64,000 nt of DNA, taken from assembly GCA_025517565.1 (NCBI GenBank), contig JAOPKD010000005.1, forward strand, positions 1 to 64,000, in the 5' to 3' direction. This document shows, in pieces, positions 36,946 to 45,222 of this stretch. Source of the stretch: Halapricum hydrolyticum (GTDB lineage Archaea; Halobacteriota; Halobacteria; Halobacteriales; Haloarculaceae). The notes beneath the pieces were generated by a model. The model was not told the origin of the DNA. It made no database searches and saw only the letters and a program-made list of their open reading frames with translations. A program made the translations under genes and the position numbers. Positions within the stretch are counted from its first letter, which is position 1, and each line of letters starts with the position of its first letter.

Positions 36946-38004
36946 CTACGATTCTGCCGACTTCCAGGACGGATCCAGTCGCATCGTCGGATACCACCCG
37001 ACGAGCGCGGGGAGGTAGACCCCGAGGAAGCGATCGATGAGGATCGTCGGCCCGGCGATGGTCGCCGGGACGCCCAGCGCGGCCAGCACCAGCGTCGCGG
37101 AGGCCTCGGCGATCCCGACGCCGCCGGGCGTGATCGGCAGCAGCGTCACGGCGTAGGCGGTCACCAGTGCGATCGGCAACAGCAGCACCGAGAGTTCGAC
37201 GCCGGCCACCGACAGCGAAAGCGGCGAGAACTCGACGCCGGCCGCCGACAGCAGCACCCACACTCGCACACCGGGGACGACGAGCAGCGCGACCGCCCAG
37301 CCGACCGCGTAGCCGCCGATCGCGACCGGATCCCGGCGGAGTCGACCCAGCGTCTCGGCGGTCTCCTCGCCGATGTCGGGCAGCGCGCCGACGGCTTTCG
37401 CCAGCAGCGCCTCGGCGTAGGGGAGTCGCTCGATGGGGATCCGATCGCGGACCGCGGCGGCCAGCGTCGCCGCCCCACCGAGTCGCGTGCCGGCGACGAA
37501 CAACAGCGGTCCGACGACGAGATACAGTCCCGCAGAGGCGGCGATCACGACCAGCAGTCCGGGCGACAGCGCCGAGGCGAACACGCCAAGTCCGACCAGC
37601 GCGACGATCCCGTAGAGCACCGCGAACAGCGCCGTGTGCAGCGTCGCCACCGCGACGACCGTCCCCCAGGTGTAGCCGGTGTACTGGCGGAGGACCGCCG
37701 GTGCGAGGGACTTGCCGACGGCCTGGGACGGCGTGAGGTGATTGATGAACCGGACCGTCAGCATCACGCCGGCGGCCACGCGAAAGGGGGTCGAACGCAC
37801 CCGGTTGATCAGGACGTGCCAGGTCCAGAACTGCGCGACCGTTCCCAGCACCGACGCGCCGAGCACGATCGCGACGGCCGCGGGAGCCATCCCCGAGAGG
37901 GTCACGAGCACCTCGGCCCAGTCGGCCTGCACGACCAGCCAGGTGAGCGCGGCGATCCCGACCCCGTAGCGCAACAGCCACAGCACGCGTCGTCGGTCGA
38001 TCAT
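36946..38004 (-). CDS. flippase-like membrane protein (LPG synthase TM / AglD-tail family)
   Basis: 352 residues with about eight helices. The family signature is visible: WAEVLVTL start, RFINHLTPSQAVGKSLAPAVLRQYTG and LPITPGGVGIAEASATLVLAALGV. Members (UPF0104, LPG_synthase_TM) move or modify lipid-linked intermediates, and are fused or adjacent to glycosyltransferases such as AglD in haloarchaea. It lies in the minus-strand cluster GT2 - DUF2304 - deacetylase - flippase - phosphodiesterase. Confidence 0.83.
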   Translation of the reverse strand: MIDRRRVLWLLRYGVGIAALTWLVVQADWAEVLVTLSGMAPAAVAIVLGASVLGTVAQFWTWHVLINRVRSTPFRVAAGVMLTVRFINHLTPSQAVGKSLAPAVLRQYTGYTWGTVVAVATLHTALFAVLYGIVALVGLGVFASALSPGLLVVIAASAGLYLVVGPLLFVAGTRLGGAATLAAAVRDRIPIERLPYAEALLAKAVGALPDIGEETAETLGRLRRDPVAIGGYAVGWAVALLVVPGVRVWVLLSAAGVEFSPLSLSVAGVELSVLLLPIALVTAYAVTLLPITPGGVGIAEASATLVLAALGVPATIAGPTILIDRFLGVYLPALVGWYPTMRLDPSWKSAES

Positions 38005-38011
38005 CGCGGCT

Positions 38012-38079
38012 CACCCCTGGGTCGCTGGCGTCTCATCTCGCATCACCTGGGGATCGGTGGCGTCTCATCTCGCATCACC
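38012..38079. repeat. 32-bp tandem duplication across the deacetylase stop codon
   Basis: Copies at 38012-38043 and 38044-38075, with a third start (CACC) at 38076. The block GGCGTCTCATCTCGCATCAC is identical in both. The second copy contains the deacetylase TGA (38067-38065) and last codons; the first lies in the gap before the flippase start, only 8 nt away. Confidence 0.85.
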
Positions 38080-38886
38080 CGCGACGCTTCGGGCAGTGAC
38101 GAACTCGAAATCGCTGGCTAGGATGCGCTCGATCGCGCGCCACATCCACTCGCCGGTCCGGACGTACACTCGTCGCGGAACGCCCTCGACTTGTGGCAGC
38201 GTCGCGAGTTCCCAGGGGTGGACGTACAGGACGGGTGCGATCCCCCGTCTGGCGAGCAGTTTCATTCCCAGCAGGGTGTAGTGGACGCCGAAAAACCGGA
38301 TCCAGGTGCCCGTCAGCGGCAGCCCGAGTCCCGGCATCACTGCGATCGGCAATTCGGTCACTGAATCGGGTGCACTCGCCTGCAGATCGCTGGCCAGGGT
38401 CGGCTCCCGGACCGACCACTCGCCGCCGTACCAGCCGGGGATCGACCGACAGGGGGCGACGCTGGAGTCGTACTCGTAGCCCACCTCGGCCAACAGATCG
38501 AAATGATCCGCTCCGAAGTCGAAGGCAGGGGCGCGAAAGCCCGTCACCGACGCGTCCGTCACCGACTCCAGGACCTCCCGCGAGTGAGCGAGTTCCTCGC
38601 GCCGCTCCGCGGCCGTGCAGTCGGTCAACAGCGGGTGAGTATGCGTGTGCGATGCGATCTCGTGGCCGCGGTCGGCCGCGGCGACGATCCGTTCCGGATA
38701 GCGCTGGGTGACCTCCGAGACGACGAAGAACGTCCCAGTCGCGTCGTACGTGTCGAGCGTCGTGAGCAGTCGCTCCATCTGGTCCGGGCCGACGTCGTTG
38801 GGATTCGGCGTGGACCCCTCGGCACTCCGGTAGGCGGGCGTGTGAGCGAAGCTCTCGAAATCGACCGAGAGGACGGCGCGTGTCAT
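38065..38886 (-). CDS. polysaccharide deacetylase (NodB/CE4 family)
   Basis: 273 residues. NodB motifs: SVDFESF (Asp, motif 1), HEIASHTHTHPLL (metal His pair, motif 2), GFRAPAFDFG (motif 3) and a late VLYVHPWEL (motif 5). It should remove N-acetyl groups from amino sugars, probably on a lipid-linked or surface glycan. Neighbouring genes encode a glycosyltransferase and a flippase-like protein. The gap to the DUF2304 gene is 3 nt, so they form an operon. Confidence 0.9.
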   Translation of the reverse strand: MTRAVLSVDFESFAHTPAYRSAEGSTPNPNDVGPDQMERLLTTLDTYDATGTFFVVSEVTQRYPERIVAAADRGHEIASHTHTHPLLTDCTAAERREELAHSREVLESVTDASVTGFRAPAFDFGADHFDLLAEVGYEYDSSVAPCRSIPGWYGGEWSVREPTLASDLQASAPDSVTELPIAVMPGLGLPLTGTWIRFFGVHYTLLGMKLLARRGIAPVLYVHPWELATLPQVEGVPRRVYVRTGEWMWRAIERILASDFEFVTARSVAGDAR

Positions 38887-38889
38887 GTG

Positions 38890-39276
38890 TCAGTCCTCGT
38901 CGTCGGTCCGCTGTTCGAGATCGTAGCGCAGCAGCGCGAGTTCCTGAGTGAGATCGGAGAGCTGTCGGCGGCTCTCGACGAGCTGGACGTACGTGTAGAA
39001 CACGACGAACAGCAACAGGAGGTTCGAGACGAAGAAAATGGAGTCGGTTCCACGGGCAAATCCGAGCGCCGAGAGCCCGCCTTCGAGCGCGGCGAGCAGG
39101 TCGACCGTCTCGAGCGCGCTTCCGATCGATATTACAAGCAACCCGACGCCGAACCCAGCCCACAGCAAGAACTCGAAGATCCCCTCTTTGCGTGCCGCGA
39201 CGAGCCGATAGCTCTGGTAGAGCAGCGCCAGTCCCGCGACGATACCGATCACGTGGATCGCTGAGAACCCGAACAT
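38890..39276 (-). CDS. DUF2304 membrane protein
   Basis: 128 residues. Three helices (about 5-22, 36-54 and 83-100) are followed by a coiled coil (SRRQLSDLTQELALLRYDLEQ). This is the DUF2304 layout, almost always adjacent to a GT2 glycosyltransferase, as here (2-nt gap). It may anchor or regulate the glycosyltransferase at the membrane; no activity is known. Confidence 0.85.
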   Translation of the reverse strand: MFGFSAIHVIGIVAGLALLYQSYRLVAARKEGIFEFLLWAGFGVGLLVISIGSALETVDLLAALEGGLSALGFARGTDSIFFVSNLLLLFVVFYTYVQLVESRRQLSDLTQELALLRYDLEQRTDDED

Positions 39277-39278
39277 CG

Positions 39279-40046
39279 TTATCTGAACAGGAGTACCTTC
39301 ATCGTCGTCTTGATCATCCGTGGCGGGTACTTCAGAAACGTCCCGAGATCGAACTGCGATCCGTCGGTTTCCGGGGGCATGGGCGTCGAGACCTCGACGA
39401 TCCGGTAGCCCTTCCGGGACGCTTCGAGCGTCTGTTCGAGCGCCCAGTGGCTGTTCTCCGGCCGGGAGAGGTCTGCGAGCAGTGCCGTCGTGTACGCCCG
39501 GAACCCGCTCGTGACGTCCGTGATATCGAGACCGGCCAGGGCGTTGACCTCCCAGGTGAAAAACCGGATCCCCGCCCGGCGGACGAGGCTGTACTCCCTG
39601 TAGCTGTCGTTGAGGAAGCGGCTGCCGATCACCATGTCTGCGCCGTCGGCGATCCGTTCGAGCAAGCGCGGGATGTCAGCGGGGTCGTGTTGCCCGTCGC
39701 CGTCGATCTGGACGACCACGTCGAACTCCTCGCGCACGCCGACCAGATAGCCGGTGTGGACCGCGCCCCCGACGCCCATGTTTCTGGGATGTGAGACGAC
39801 GCCATCAGCGACCTCCCGAGCCCTGCTTTCGGTCCCATCCGTGCTCGCGTCGTCGATCACGACCACCTTGTCGACGTAGCGACTCGTCTCGGCGACGACG
39901 TCGGCGATCGTCCCGGCCTCGTTGTACGCGGGGACGATCGCCAGCACCGACAGTTCGGTGTCGCGGTCGTGCATCGGTCGGGCGGTGTCCCGGTCGTCCG
40001 ACGGAGTGTCGTTGTCAGTCGCGGTCCGCGTCGATTGCGTGGCCAT
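39279..40046 (-). CDS. family 2 glycosyltransferase (dolichyl-phosphate sugar synthase-like)
   Basis: 255 residues. A variable acidic head (1-32) is followed by the GT-A fold: LAIVPAYNEAGTIADVV, KVVVIDDASTDGT, VVQIDGDGQHDP (DxD metal site), GSRFL and a C-terminal KYPPRMIKTTMKVLLF. The closest type is DPM/AglD-like enzymes that charge dolichol phosphate. First gene of the minus-strand glycan operon, divergent from the GT39-like gene, which could use the lipid-linked sugar. Confidence 0.87.
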   Translation of the reverse strand: MATQSTRTATDNDTPSDDRDTARPMHDRDTELSVLAIVPAYNEAGTIADVVAETSRYVDKVVVIDDASTDGTESRAREVADGVVSHPRNMGVGGAVHTGYLVGVREEFDVVVQIDGDGQHDPADIPRLLERIADGADMVIGSRFLNDSYREYSLVRRAGIRFFTWEVNALAGLDITDVTSGFRAYTTALLADLSRPENSHWALEQTLEASRKGYRIVEVSTPMPPETDGSQFDLGTFLKYPPRMIKTTMKVLLFR

Positions 40047-40157
40047 CAGTGTTCCTCGGTGAACTACGTGATCGTTTCCGTGGGGCTCTCAAAGACTTTT
40101 CGAGGAGAGATCGTCCGAAGTCGCCCGTCTTTTTGTGTCGTGAGGGGATACCTGTCG

Positions 40158-42086
40158 ATGATGTGGCTGCCCTCCCCGCTCGAACGAGCCTACCAGCAAG
40201 TGCGCGAGGATCTCGCTGCAGATCCCTACCTCGCGTACATCCTGCTGCTATCGGCGTTGCTCTCCTCGTTCTGGGTCTGGCACCGGCTGCCGAACTTCGC
40301 GACCAGAGACGAGCGCTGGCGGGTTGTCGACGTGATGGAAGTCGCCGGCTTCGTCGTCAACGACGAGTTCAGCCTCGAAGCCCTCCAGGAGGGGACGAAA
40401 TACTGGCGCGTCTTCGGACCGACGCTGTATCTCTACGCGCTCGTGGCGCTGCCGGCGATCGCGATCGCCGTCCTGATCGGTGACGCGAGCGCGTTCGGCG
40501 ACATCTTCGGTGCGCTCGGGACCGATCTCTACGCCCACTGGCAGGCGATCCCTGCCTGGCTGTGGTGGGCGACGGTCCTGCCGGCCCGGCTGACGAACGT
40601 CGCGTTCGCGGTCGGATCCGTCTATCTGCTGTATCGGATCGGAACGCACGTGCGCGACCGGGCGACCGGTCGGCTCGCCGCGCTGTTGCTGTCGCTGACC
40701 TGGGCCGTGATCGTCCTTGCACACGAAGCCGGCGAGGACGTCCCGGCGCTGTTTTGCGTCCTGCTGGTCTTCTATCTCGCCGTGCGCTACGTCGAGGCCG
40801 GCTCGCGGCGGCTTTTCCTCGGCGGGAGTGCCGTCGGCGGGCTCGCGATCGCGTTCAAGCCGACCGCAGGTGTCACGGCGATCCTGCTCGGCGTCGCGTA
40901 CCTGTTGCGCGCCGGCCGAGTGGACGACCCGAAACGGGCGCTGTTCCGGCCCGAACTGTTGGTCGGCGGTCCGATACTCGCGGTGGTCGTGATGTATCTC
41001 TCGTTCCCGAGTGCCGTCGTCAACACGATCCCGAGCGGTGCGTCCGGTGGTGTGCTGTCCGAGATATGGGACGGTCCAGAGGTGGTTCTCGACCGAGTCG
41101 ACCGCGTCGCAAACGAGAAGACGCGTTCGCACGGGTGGCTCGATCGGCCGGCCTGGTGGTGGTACGTCCGCGGTGCTGCCAACGGACTCGGCTGGCCGCT
41201 GGCGCTCGCGTCCGTCGGCGGCGTCGCGGTGGGGGTCGCCACGCTGGGACGACGGGCACTCGTGACGCTACAGCCGGATACGGTCCGGTCGGTGCGGAAC
41301 ACGAAGCTGTCGCTCGAAACGGCCGGAATCGTCCTCGCGCTGTCGGTGATCGCCGTCATGACGACTGTCTTCTCGACGTGGGCGTACTTCCGGACCCACC
41401 ACCTGCTGCTGCTGTTCCCGATGGTGATCCTGCTGGTCGCACTCGGGTTGCAGTGGCTCGACGTCGAGTACGAGCAGGCCGCCCACGTGCTCACCGTCGT
41501 GTTGCTCGTCTCGACGGCTATCTACGCCGGCGTCGGAACGGTCGGCTACGCCGACCAGCCGCGTGACGCGGCCGTCGGGTGGCTGCACGACCACGGCGGT
41601 GCAAACGCCACAGTCGAAACGTACGCGGGGGACTCCCAGGAGGCTGCGGTCCCTCACGGCTGGACGATCTACCGGCCGACCGCCGGGACGGACGGACTCC
41701 TCCGGAGCGATTGGATGCAACGCGTCGAGCAACGCTGTCCCGACTACATCGTCCTCAACTACCAGCGAGCGATGATCTGGCTCGCGCCGGACAATCACAG
41801 CCGGCTCTCGGAGCGCTGGACCTATCCGGGAGACGCCGAGTACGTCCGCGATCTGCTCGCCGAGGACGGACCGTACGAGAGCGAACAGGCACCCTACCCC
41901 TACGACGTGGCCGCGACGTTCGGACGGGAGCCGCCGTTCCTCGACGACGGCGAGCCCTACGACAGAACCTGGAACGTGATCCGGGCCGGAATCTATCCCC
42001 GGACGATCGAGTACGGCGATCCGCAGGACGTCGGCGTCTACGGGTACGCGGTCGTCCTCGAACGAACAGGGGCGTGTGAGTCGTAG
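40158..42086 (+). CDS. GT39/ArnT-like membrane glycosyltransferase (GT-C fold)
   Basis: 642 residues with roughly 11 helices and an outer C-terminal domain of about 130 residues. The first outer loop carries the GT-C acidic motif (ATRDERWRVVDVMEV, with D-E). A second loop has HEAGEDVPALF, and RTHHLLLLFPMVILLVALG resembles PMT-type helices. It likely transfers a sugar from a dolichyl phosphate to a surface protein or glycan. ATG 40158 and 40161 are adjacent; either is possible. It is divergent from GT2 and ends immediately before the hydrogenase operon's last gene. Confidence 0.78.
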   Translation: MMWLPSPLERAYQQVREDLAADPYLAYILLLSALLSSFWVWHRLPNFATRDERWRVVDVMEVAGFVVNDEFSLEALQEGTKYWRVFGPTLYLYALVALPAIAIAVLIGDASAFGDIFGALGTDLYAHWQAIPAWLWWATVLPARLTNVAFAVGSVYLLYRIGTHVRDRATGRLAALLLSLTWAVIVLAHEAGEDVPALFCVLLVFYLAVRYVEAGSRRLFLGGSAVGGLAIAFKPTAGVTAILLGVAYLLRAGRVDDPKRALFRPELLVGGPILAVVVMYLSFPSAVVNTIPSGASGGVLSEIWDGPEVVLDRVDRVANEKTRSHGWLDRPAWWWYVRGAANGLGWPLALASVGGVAVGVATLGRRALVTLQPDTVRSVRNTKLSLETAGIVLALSVIAVMTTVFSTWAYFRTHHLLLLFPMVILLVALGLQWLDVEYEQAAHVLTVVLLVSTAIYAGVGTVGYADQPRDAAVGWLHDHGGANATVETYAGDSQEAAVPHGWTIYRPTAGTDGLLRSDWMQRVEQRCPDYIVLNYQRAMIWLAPDNHSRLSERWTYPGDAEYVRDLLAEDGPYESEQAPYPYDVAATFGREPPFLDDGEPYDRTWNVIRAGIYPRTIEYGDPQDVGVYGYAVVLERTGACES

Positions 42087-42251
42087 TTACTGTTCGTCGC
42101 TGACCTCATTCCCGAGCGTCCAGGGGTCGTTCGAGAGCAACCGTTCGGGCCTGAGCATACCCTTGACGTGATGGCCCTCCGACTCGTGGTCATCGATCTC
42201 TTCGCGGTCGATCTCGGTCTCGCAGTCCGTGCAGTACCAGCGGGTGTTCAT
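42087..42251 (-). CDS. 54-residue zinc-finger-like protein, last gene of hydrogenase operon
   Basis: A short frame reading MNTRWYCTDCETEIDREE… . It has Cys7 and Cys10, then His22 and His27/28 (C-x2-C-x11-H-x4-H), close to a C2H2 zinc finger. The tail ends in EVSDEQ. Its ATG overlaps the TGA of the maturation protease (ATGA), so it is translated with the hydrogenase operon. I know no named family. Roles in nickel or protease handling, or in regulation, are guesses. Its stop adjoins the stop of the convergent GT39-like gene. Confidence 0.65.
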   Translation of the reverse strand: MNTRWYCTDCETEIDREEIDDHESEGHHVKGMLRPERLLSNDPWTLGNEVSDEQ

Positions 42252-42739
42252 GGCTCGACCTCCGGTTGGGTACGCGCCGCGATCGTTTCGCGAATGAGCT
42301 CGATCACGTCGGGGATCCGCTCATCTACGGCGTCACTCAACTCCGTGCCTGGTCCGGTGTCGGCCGGCTGGACGCCGATCACGAGCAACTCGTCGGGCAG
42401 GTTGTAAGGATCTTTTCCGGTCTGTAACGCATCCGAAAACGAGAAGTCGTGCATCAGCACTTCGGGCGGCGAGCCGTCGAACGACCCCTCACGGTAGCGG
42501 TACCGATGGATCGAACCCGGTGGAGCGTCCTCGACCGCAACTGCGTCGACGACGATCGCGTAGTCGGCTCCGCTCATCGCTTCCAGCGCGAAAAACGCCG
42601 TCGTGCCGGCGTGGGTCGCGACGACGCCGTCCGGGAGACCCTCGTCACGAAGCGCCTCGACGACGCGCTCGCCGACGCCGTCGTCCCCCATGATGGGGTT
42701 TCCGACGCCGACGACGGCGATATGCGAGTGCTCACTCAT
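42248..42739 (-). CDS. NiFe hydrogenase maturation endopeptidase (HyaD/HycI family)
   Basis: 163 residues. The family signature is complete: VVGVGNPIMGDDGVGERVVEAL (Asn and the first nickel-sensing acidic residue), VVDAVAVEDAPPGSI (second Asp) and MHDFSFSDAL (His). It cleaves the C-terminal extension of the large subunit after Ni insertion. The matching substrate, with a 26-residue extension, is encoded two genes upstream. The start at 42739 overlaps the cytochrome gene by 8 nt. Confidence 0.9.
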   Translation of the reverse strand: MSEHSHIAVVGVGNPIMGDDGVGERVVEALRDEGLPDGVVATHAGTTAFFALEAMSGADYAIVVDAVAVEDAPPGSIHRYRYREGSFDGSPPEVLMHDFSFSDALQTGKDPYNLPDELLVIGVQPADTGPGTELSDAVDERIPDVIELIRETIAARTQPEVEP

Positions 42740-43697
42740 CCGTCGGCTCACCACCGCGTGTCGCGTCGCCGGTCGTCACGTCGCTTTCCCGCTTCTCGGC
42801 CTGTCCTCCGTCTGCGGCCGTGGCTGGCCCGTCACCGGTCGTCGGCTGGTCACCGGTCGACTCCTCGTGTTCACTGTGGACGATAAACGCGTCGACGTCC
42901 CCGAACACCATCGACTTGAGAACGTCCCAGTTGCTCGGCAGGGCGGCGAAATAGATGTGAAAGAGTACCATTACTGCGGTGATGAATGCTAGCAGCAGGT
43001 GAATCTGCTTGAGCGTTTCGAAGGCCAACCAGCCGGCCATGAAGCCCAGCGCGTCGATCCACCAGGTCGACTCGGTCGCCATCTCGCGATACATGCCGAA
43101 GCCGGTCAGCGCGAGGATTCCGATGAAGATGGCGATCCACCAGAAGAACGTCTTCTGCATCGGATGGTGAGCGATCCAGTCGCCCTCGTCCTCGTCGTAG
43201 GCACGCCGGGCGTCGTGGTAGTACGGCATGTACTTCTTGAGACCGACGAACGCCTCGGCAATGTCGAAGCTGACCTGAATATCTGCCATCTCCAGTAGCT
43301 GGTGGTGTTTGTCGACCAAGACGTAGTAGTAGGGGAAGACGACGAACGTGATCGCCACGATCAGGATCCCGGTCCACATGTGGATCCCGAAAGCGACGTA
43401 GTAGCCGCCCCAAATCCCGGACTCAAGGAGGAAGTAATTACCAGACCAGATCGCCAGTCCCGTCCACAGCAACAGGAAAAACAGGATCGCCTGGATCCAG
43501 TGACTCAGACGGTTCCCCAGCGAGTGTCGCTCGACCGGCCGACGCTCGGCCGTCTCGAGTTGTGCGACCCTGTCGTCGGTCTCGATAATGTCGGATCGGG
43601 CCGTCCGCCAGAGCTGTCGGCCTCTGTCGAGCAGGCTCGAGGTGCCGCCGGTCTCTCCCGCCGGCGACTCGCCCGCGTCGTCAGTCGTCCCCGACAT
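42732..43697 (-). CDS. hydrogenase cytochrome b subunit
   Basis: 321 residues. Residues 1-55 are a hydrophilic acidic head. Four to five helices follow with haem-ligand His in GNRLSHWIQAILFF, FGIHMWTGIL and MVLFHIYFAAL, and a fifth region LKQIHLLLAF. Residues 285-321 are a disordered acidic tail. This is the cytochrome b561 / HupC-HyaC pattern that passes electrons from a periplasmic-facing NiFe hydrogenase to the quinone pool. It overlaps the large-subunit gene by 17 nt. The segment between helices 3 and 4 (KYMPYYHDARRAYDEDEGD) is longer than in standard HyaC. Confidence 0.9.
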   Translation of the reverse strand: MSGTTDDAGESPAGETGGTSSLLDRGRQLWRTARSDIIETDDRVAQLETAERRPVERHSLGNRLSHWIQAILFFLLLWTGLAIWSGNYFLLESGIWGGYYVAFGIHMWTGILIVAITFVVFPYYYVLVDKHHQLLEMADIQVSFDIAEAFVGLKKYMPYYHDARRAYDEDEGDWIAHHPMQKTFFWWIAIFIGILALTGFGMYREMATESTWWIDALGFMAGWLAFETLKQIHLLLAFITAVMVLFHIYFAALPSNWDVLKSMVFGDVDAFIVHSEHEESTGDQPTTGDGPATAADGGQAEKRESDVTTGDATRGGEPTDE

Positions 43698-45216
43698 CGG
43701 TCATCCCTCCCGGCGACGCCGGTTTGAGTTCGGTCTCGTAGGATCCCTCCGGACTATCGACGTGGACCGAGCAGGCCAGGCACGGGTCGAACGAGCGGAT
43801 CGTCCGCATCACGTTGATCGGGTTCTCGATGTCCGCGACCTCGTCGCCGACGATGGCTCCCTCGATGATCGACGGGTTGTCCTCGCCGTCCCGCGGTCCG
43901 ATGTTCCACAGCGTCGGCGTGATGATCTGGTAGCGTTCGATCTCCCCGTCCTTGACGTCCACGTAGTGAGAGAGGGTCCCCCGGGACGGCTCCCAGAGGC
44001 CGACCCCCTTCCCGGTGTAATCGTCGGGGAAGTCGGCCATGAGCGGTTCGCTCGGGTCGAACGCGTCCAGCAGATCAAGCACCCGGTCGCGAACGATCAG
44101 TGCCTCCTGTGCACGGGCGATGAGGCGGTTGAGCGTATTGCTCTCGTCCGAGCCGCCGCCCAGGTCCGCCCGGAGGTTGAACGGATCGTAGCCCGAGATC
44201 GTGAGCCTGGCGAGCGGTCCGACCTCCATCGTCTCGCCGTCGAATCTGGGTGCTTTCCCCCAGGAGTAGGCCCCTTCTTTGTTGGGGTCTGGCTCCGGTG
44301 GTTGCGCCTCGGTCGGTTTCCCGCCCGACTCGTCGGTATAGTACGAGTACTCCGTGTCTTCGGAGATGGCAGCGACGATTTCGTCTTTCGTCATCAGTTC
44401 GACGGATCCGTCGCGATACACGCCGCGCTTGAAAATCCGTTCGTCGGACTCGGGCTCCCTGAACAGCCCGTTGCTGTAGTAGCGGTTCGGTCCCGATCCG
44501 AGGTCGGCAGCGCCTTCCCTGGCGGCGGCCACGAGAATCGAGACGACGTCGTGGAGCCCCTCGCCCAGCTGTGGGTCGAACTCGCCGTTCTGGACGTTCG
44601 CAAGAACGTCCGGAACCGCCTCGGTCGGCCCGAGCCAGTTGCTGACTTCCCGGACGCGGGACTTGACGGTCTGTACCGTCGAAACATCCGGATTCGTCGC
44701 GACCCCGCCAGGGACGAACGCGAGCGGGTGGGGTGCACGCCCGCCGAACTCCGCCAGCGCCTGCATGAGCTTGCGCTGGTTTTCGAGCGCTCCCTGATAC
44801 CCGTCGCCTTCGAGTGGGTCCAGCCGCTCGAATCCCGTGTCGGCGACTGCGTCGCTGTAGTCGGGACCGACCAGGGCGAACAGGTGGATCGCGTGGTTCC
44901 ACAGGAAGAAGATGCCCTCGACCGCGTCCCGGAGAATCTTGGCGTGCTCCGGAATCCCATCGAAGGCACCGGCGTTGATCGCCGCGTCTTCGGTCGCCCG
45001 CGACGAGCCGATCCGGTGACAGATGAAACAGACGCCACAGACTTTTCCCGTGAGCTGTGCCGCGTCCCGAGGTGACCTGCCGACGGTGATGATTTCGGCC
45101 CCCCGGAACATCTTCATCGTGCTTCTGGCCTCCGCTATCTGACCGTCCTCTACTTCCAGCTCCATCCCGTGGTGGCCTTCGATACGTGTCGTCGGATCGA
45201 TTTTTACTTCTACCAT
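43681..45216 (-). CDS. NiFe hydrogenase large subunit, group 1-like
   Basis: A 511-residue subunit holding the Ni-Fe(CN)2CO centre. Ligand motifs: N-terminal RIEGHHGMELE, L1 KVCGVCFICHRIGS and L2 FDPCLACSVH. After the L2 His there are 26 residues (VDSPEGSYETE…), the expected maturation peptide for the protease gene downstream. Extra Cys in CGVCFICH is notable. No Tat signal, so it should be exported with the small subunit. Gene order small-large-cytochrome-protease is that of membrane-bound uptake hydrogenases. Confidence 0.94.
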   Translation of the reverse strand: MVEVKIDPTTRIEGHHGMELEVEDGQIAEARSTMKMFRGAEIITVGRSPRDAAQLTGKVCGVCFICHRIGSSRATEDAAINAGAFDGIPEHAKILRDAVEGIFFLWNHAIHLFALVGPDYSDAVADTGFERLDPLEGDGYQGALENQRKLMQALAEFGGRAPHPLAFVPGGVATNPDVSTVQTVKSRVREVSNWLGPTEAVPDVLANVQNGEFDPQLGEGLHDVVSILVAAAREGAADLGSGPNRYYSNGLFREPESDERIFKRGVYRDGSVELMTKDEIVAAISEDTEYSYYTDESGGKPTEAQPPEPDPNKEGAYSWGKAPRFDGETMEVGPLARLTISGYDPFNLRADLGGGSDESNTLNRLIARAQEALIVRDRVLDLLDAFDPSEPLMADFPDDYTGKGVGLWEPSRGTLSHYVDVKDGEIERYQIITPTLWNIGPRDGEDNPSIIEGAIVGDEVADIENPINVMRTIRSFDPCLACSVHVDSPEGSYETELKPASPGGMTDVGDD

Positions 45217-45222
45217 GATAAA

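Noticed and set aside
35014..38121. A 1,035-codon open frame on the plus strand
   Set aside because: It is antisense to the phosphodiesterase, flippase and deacetylase genes, which have clear motifs; long antisense frames are common in high-GC haloarchaeal DNA, and its translation is Arg/Gly/His-rich noise.
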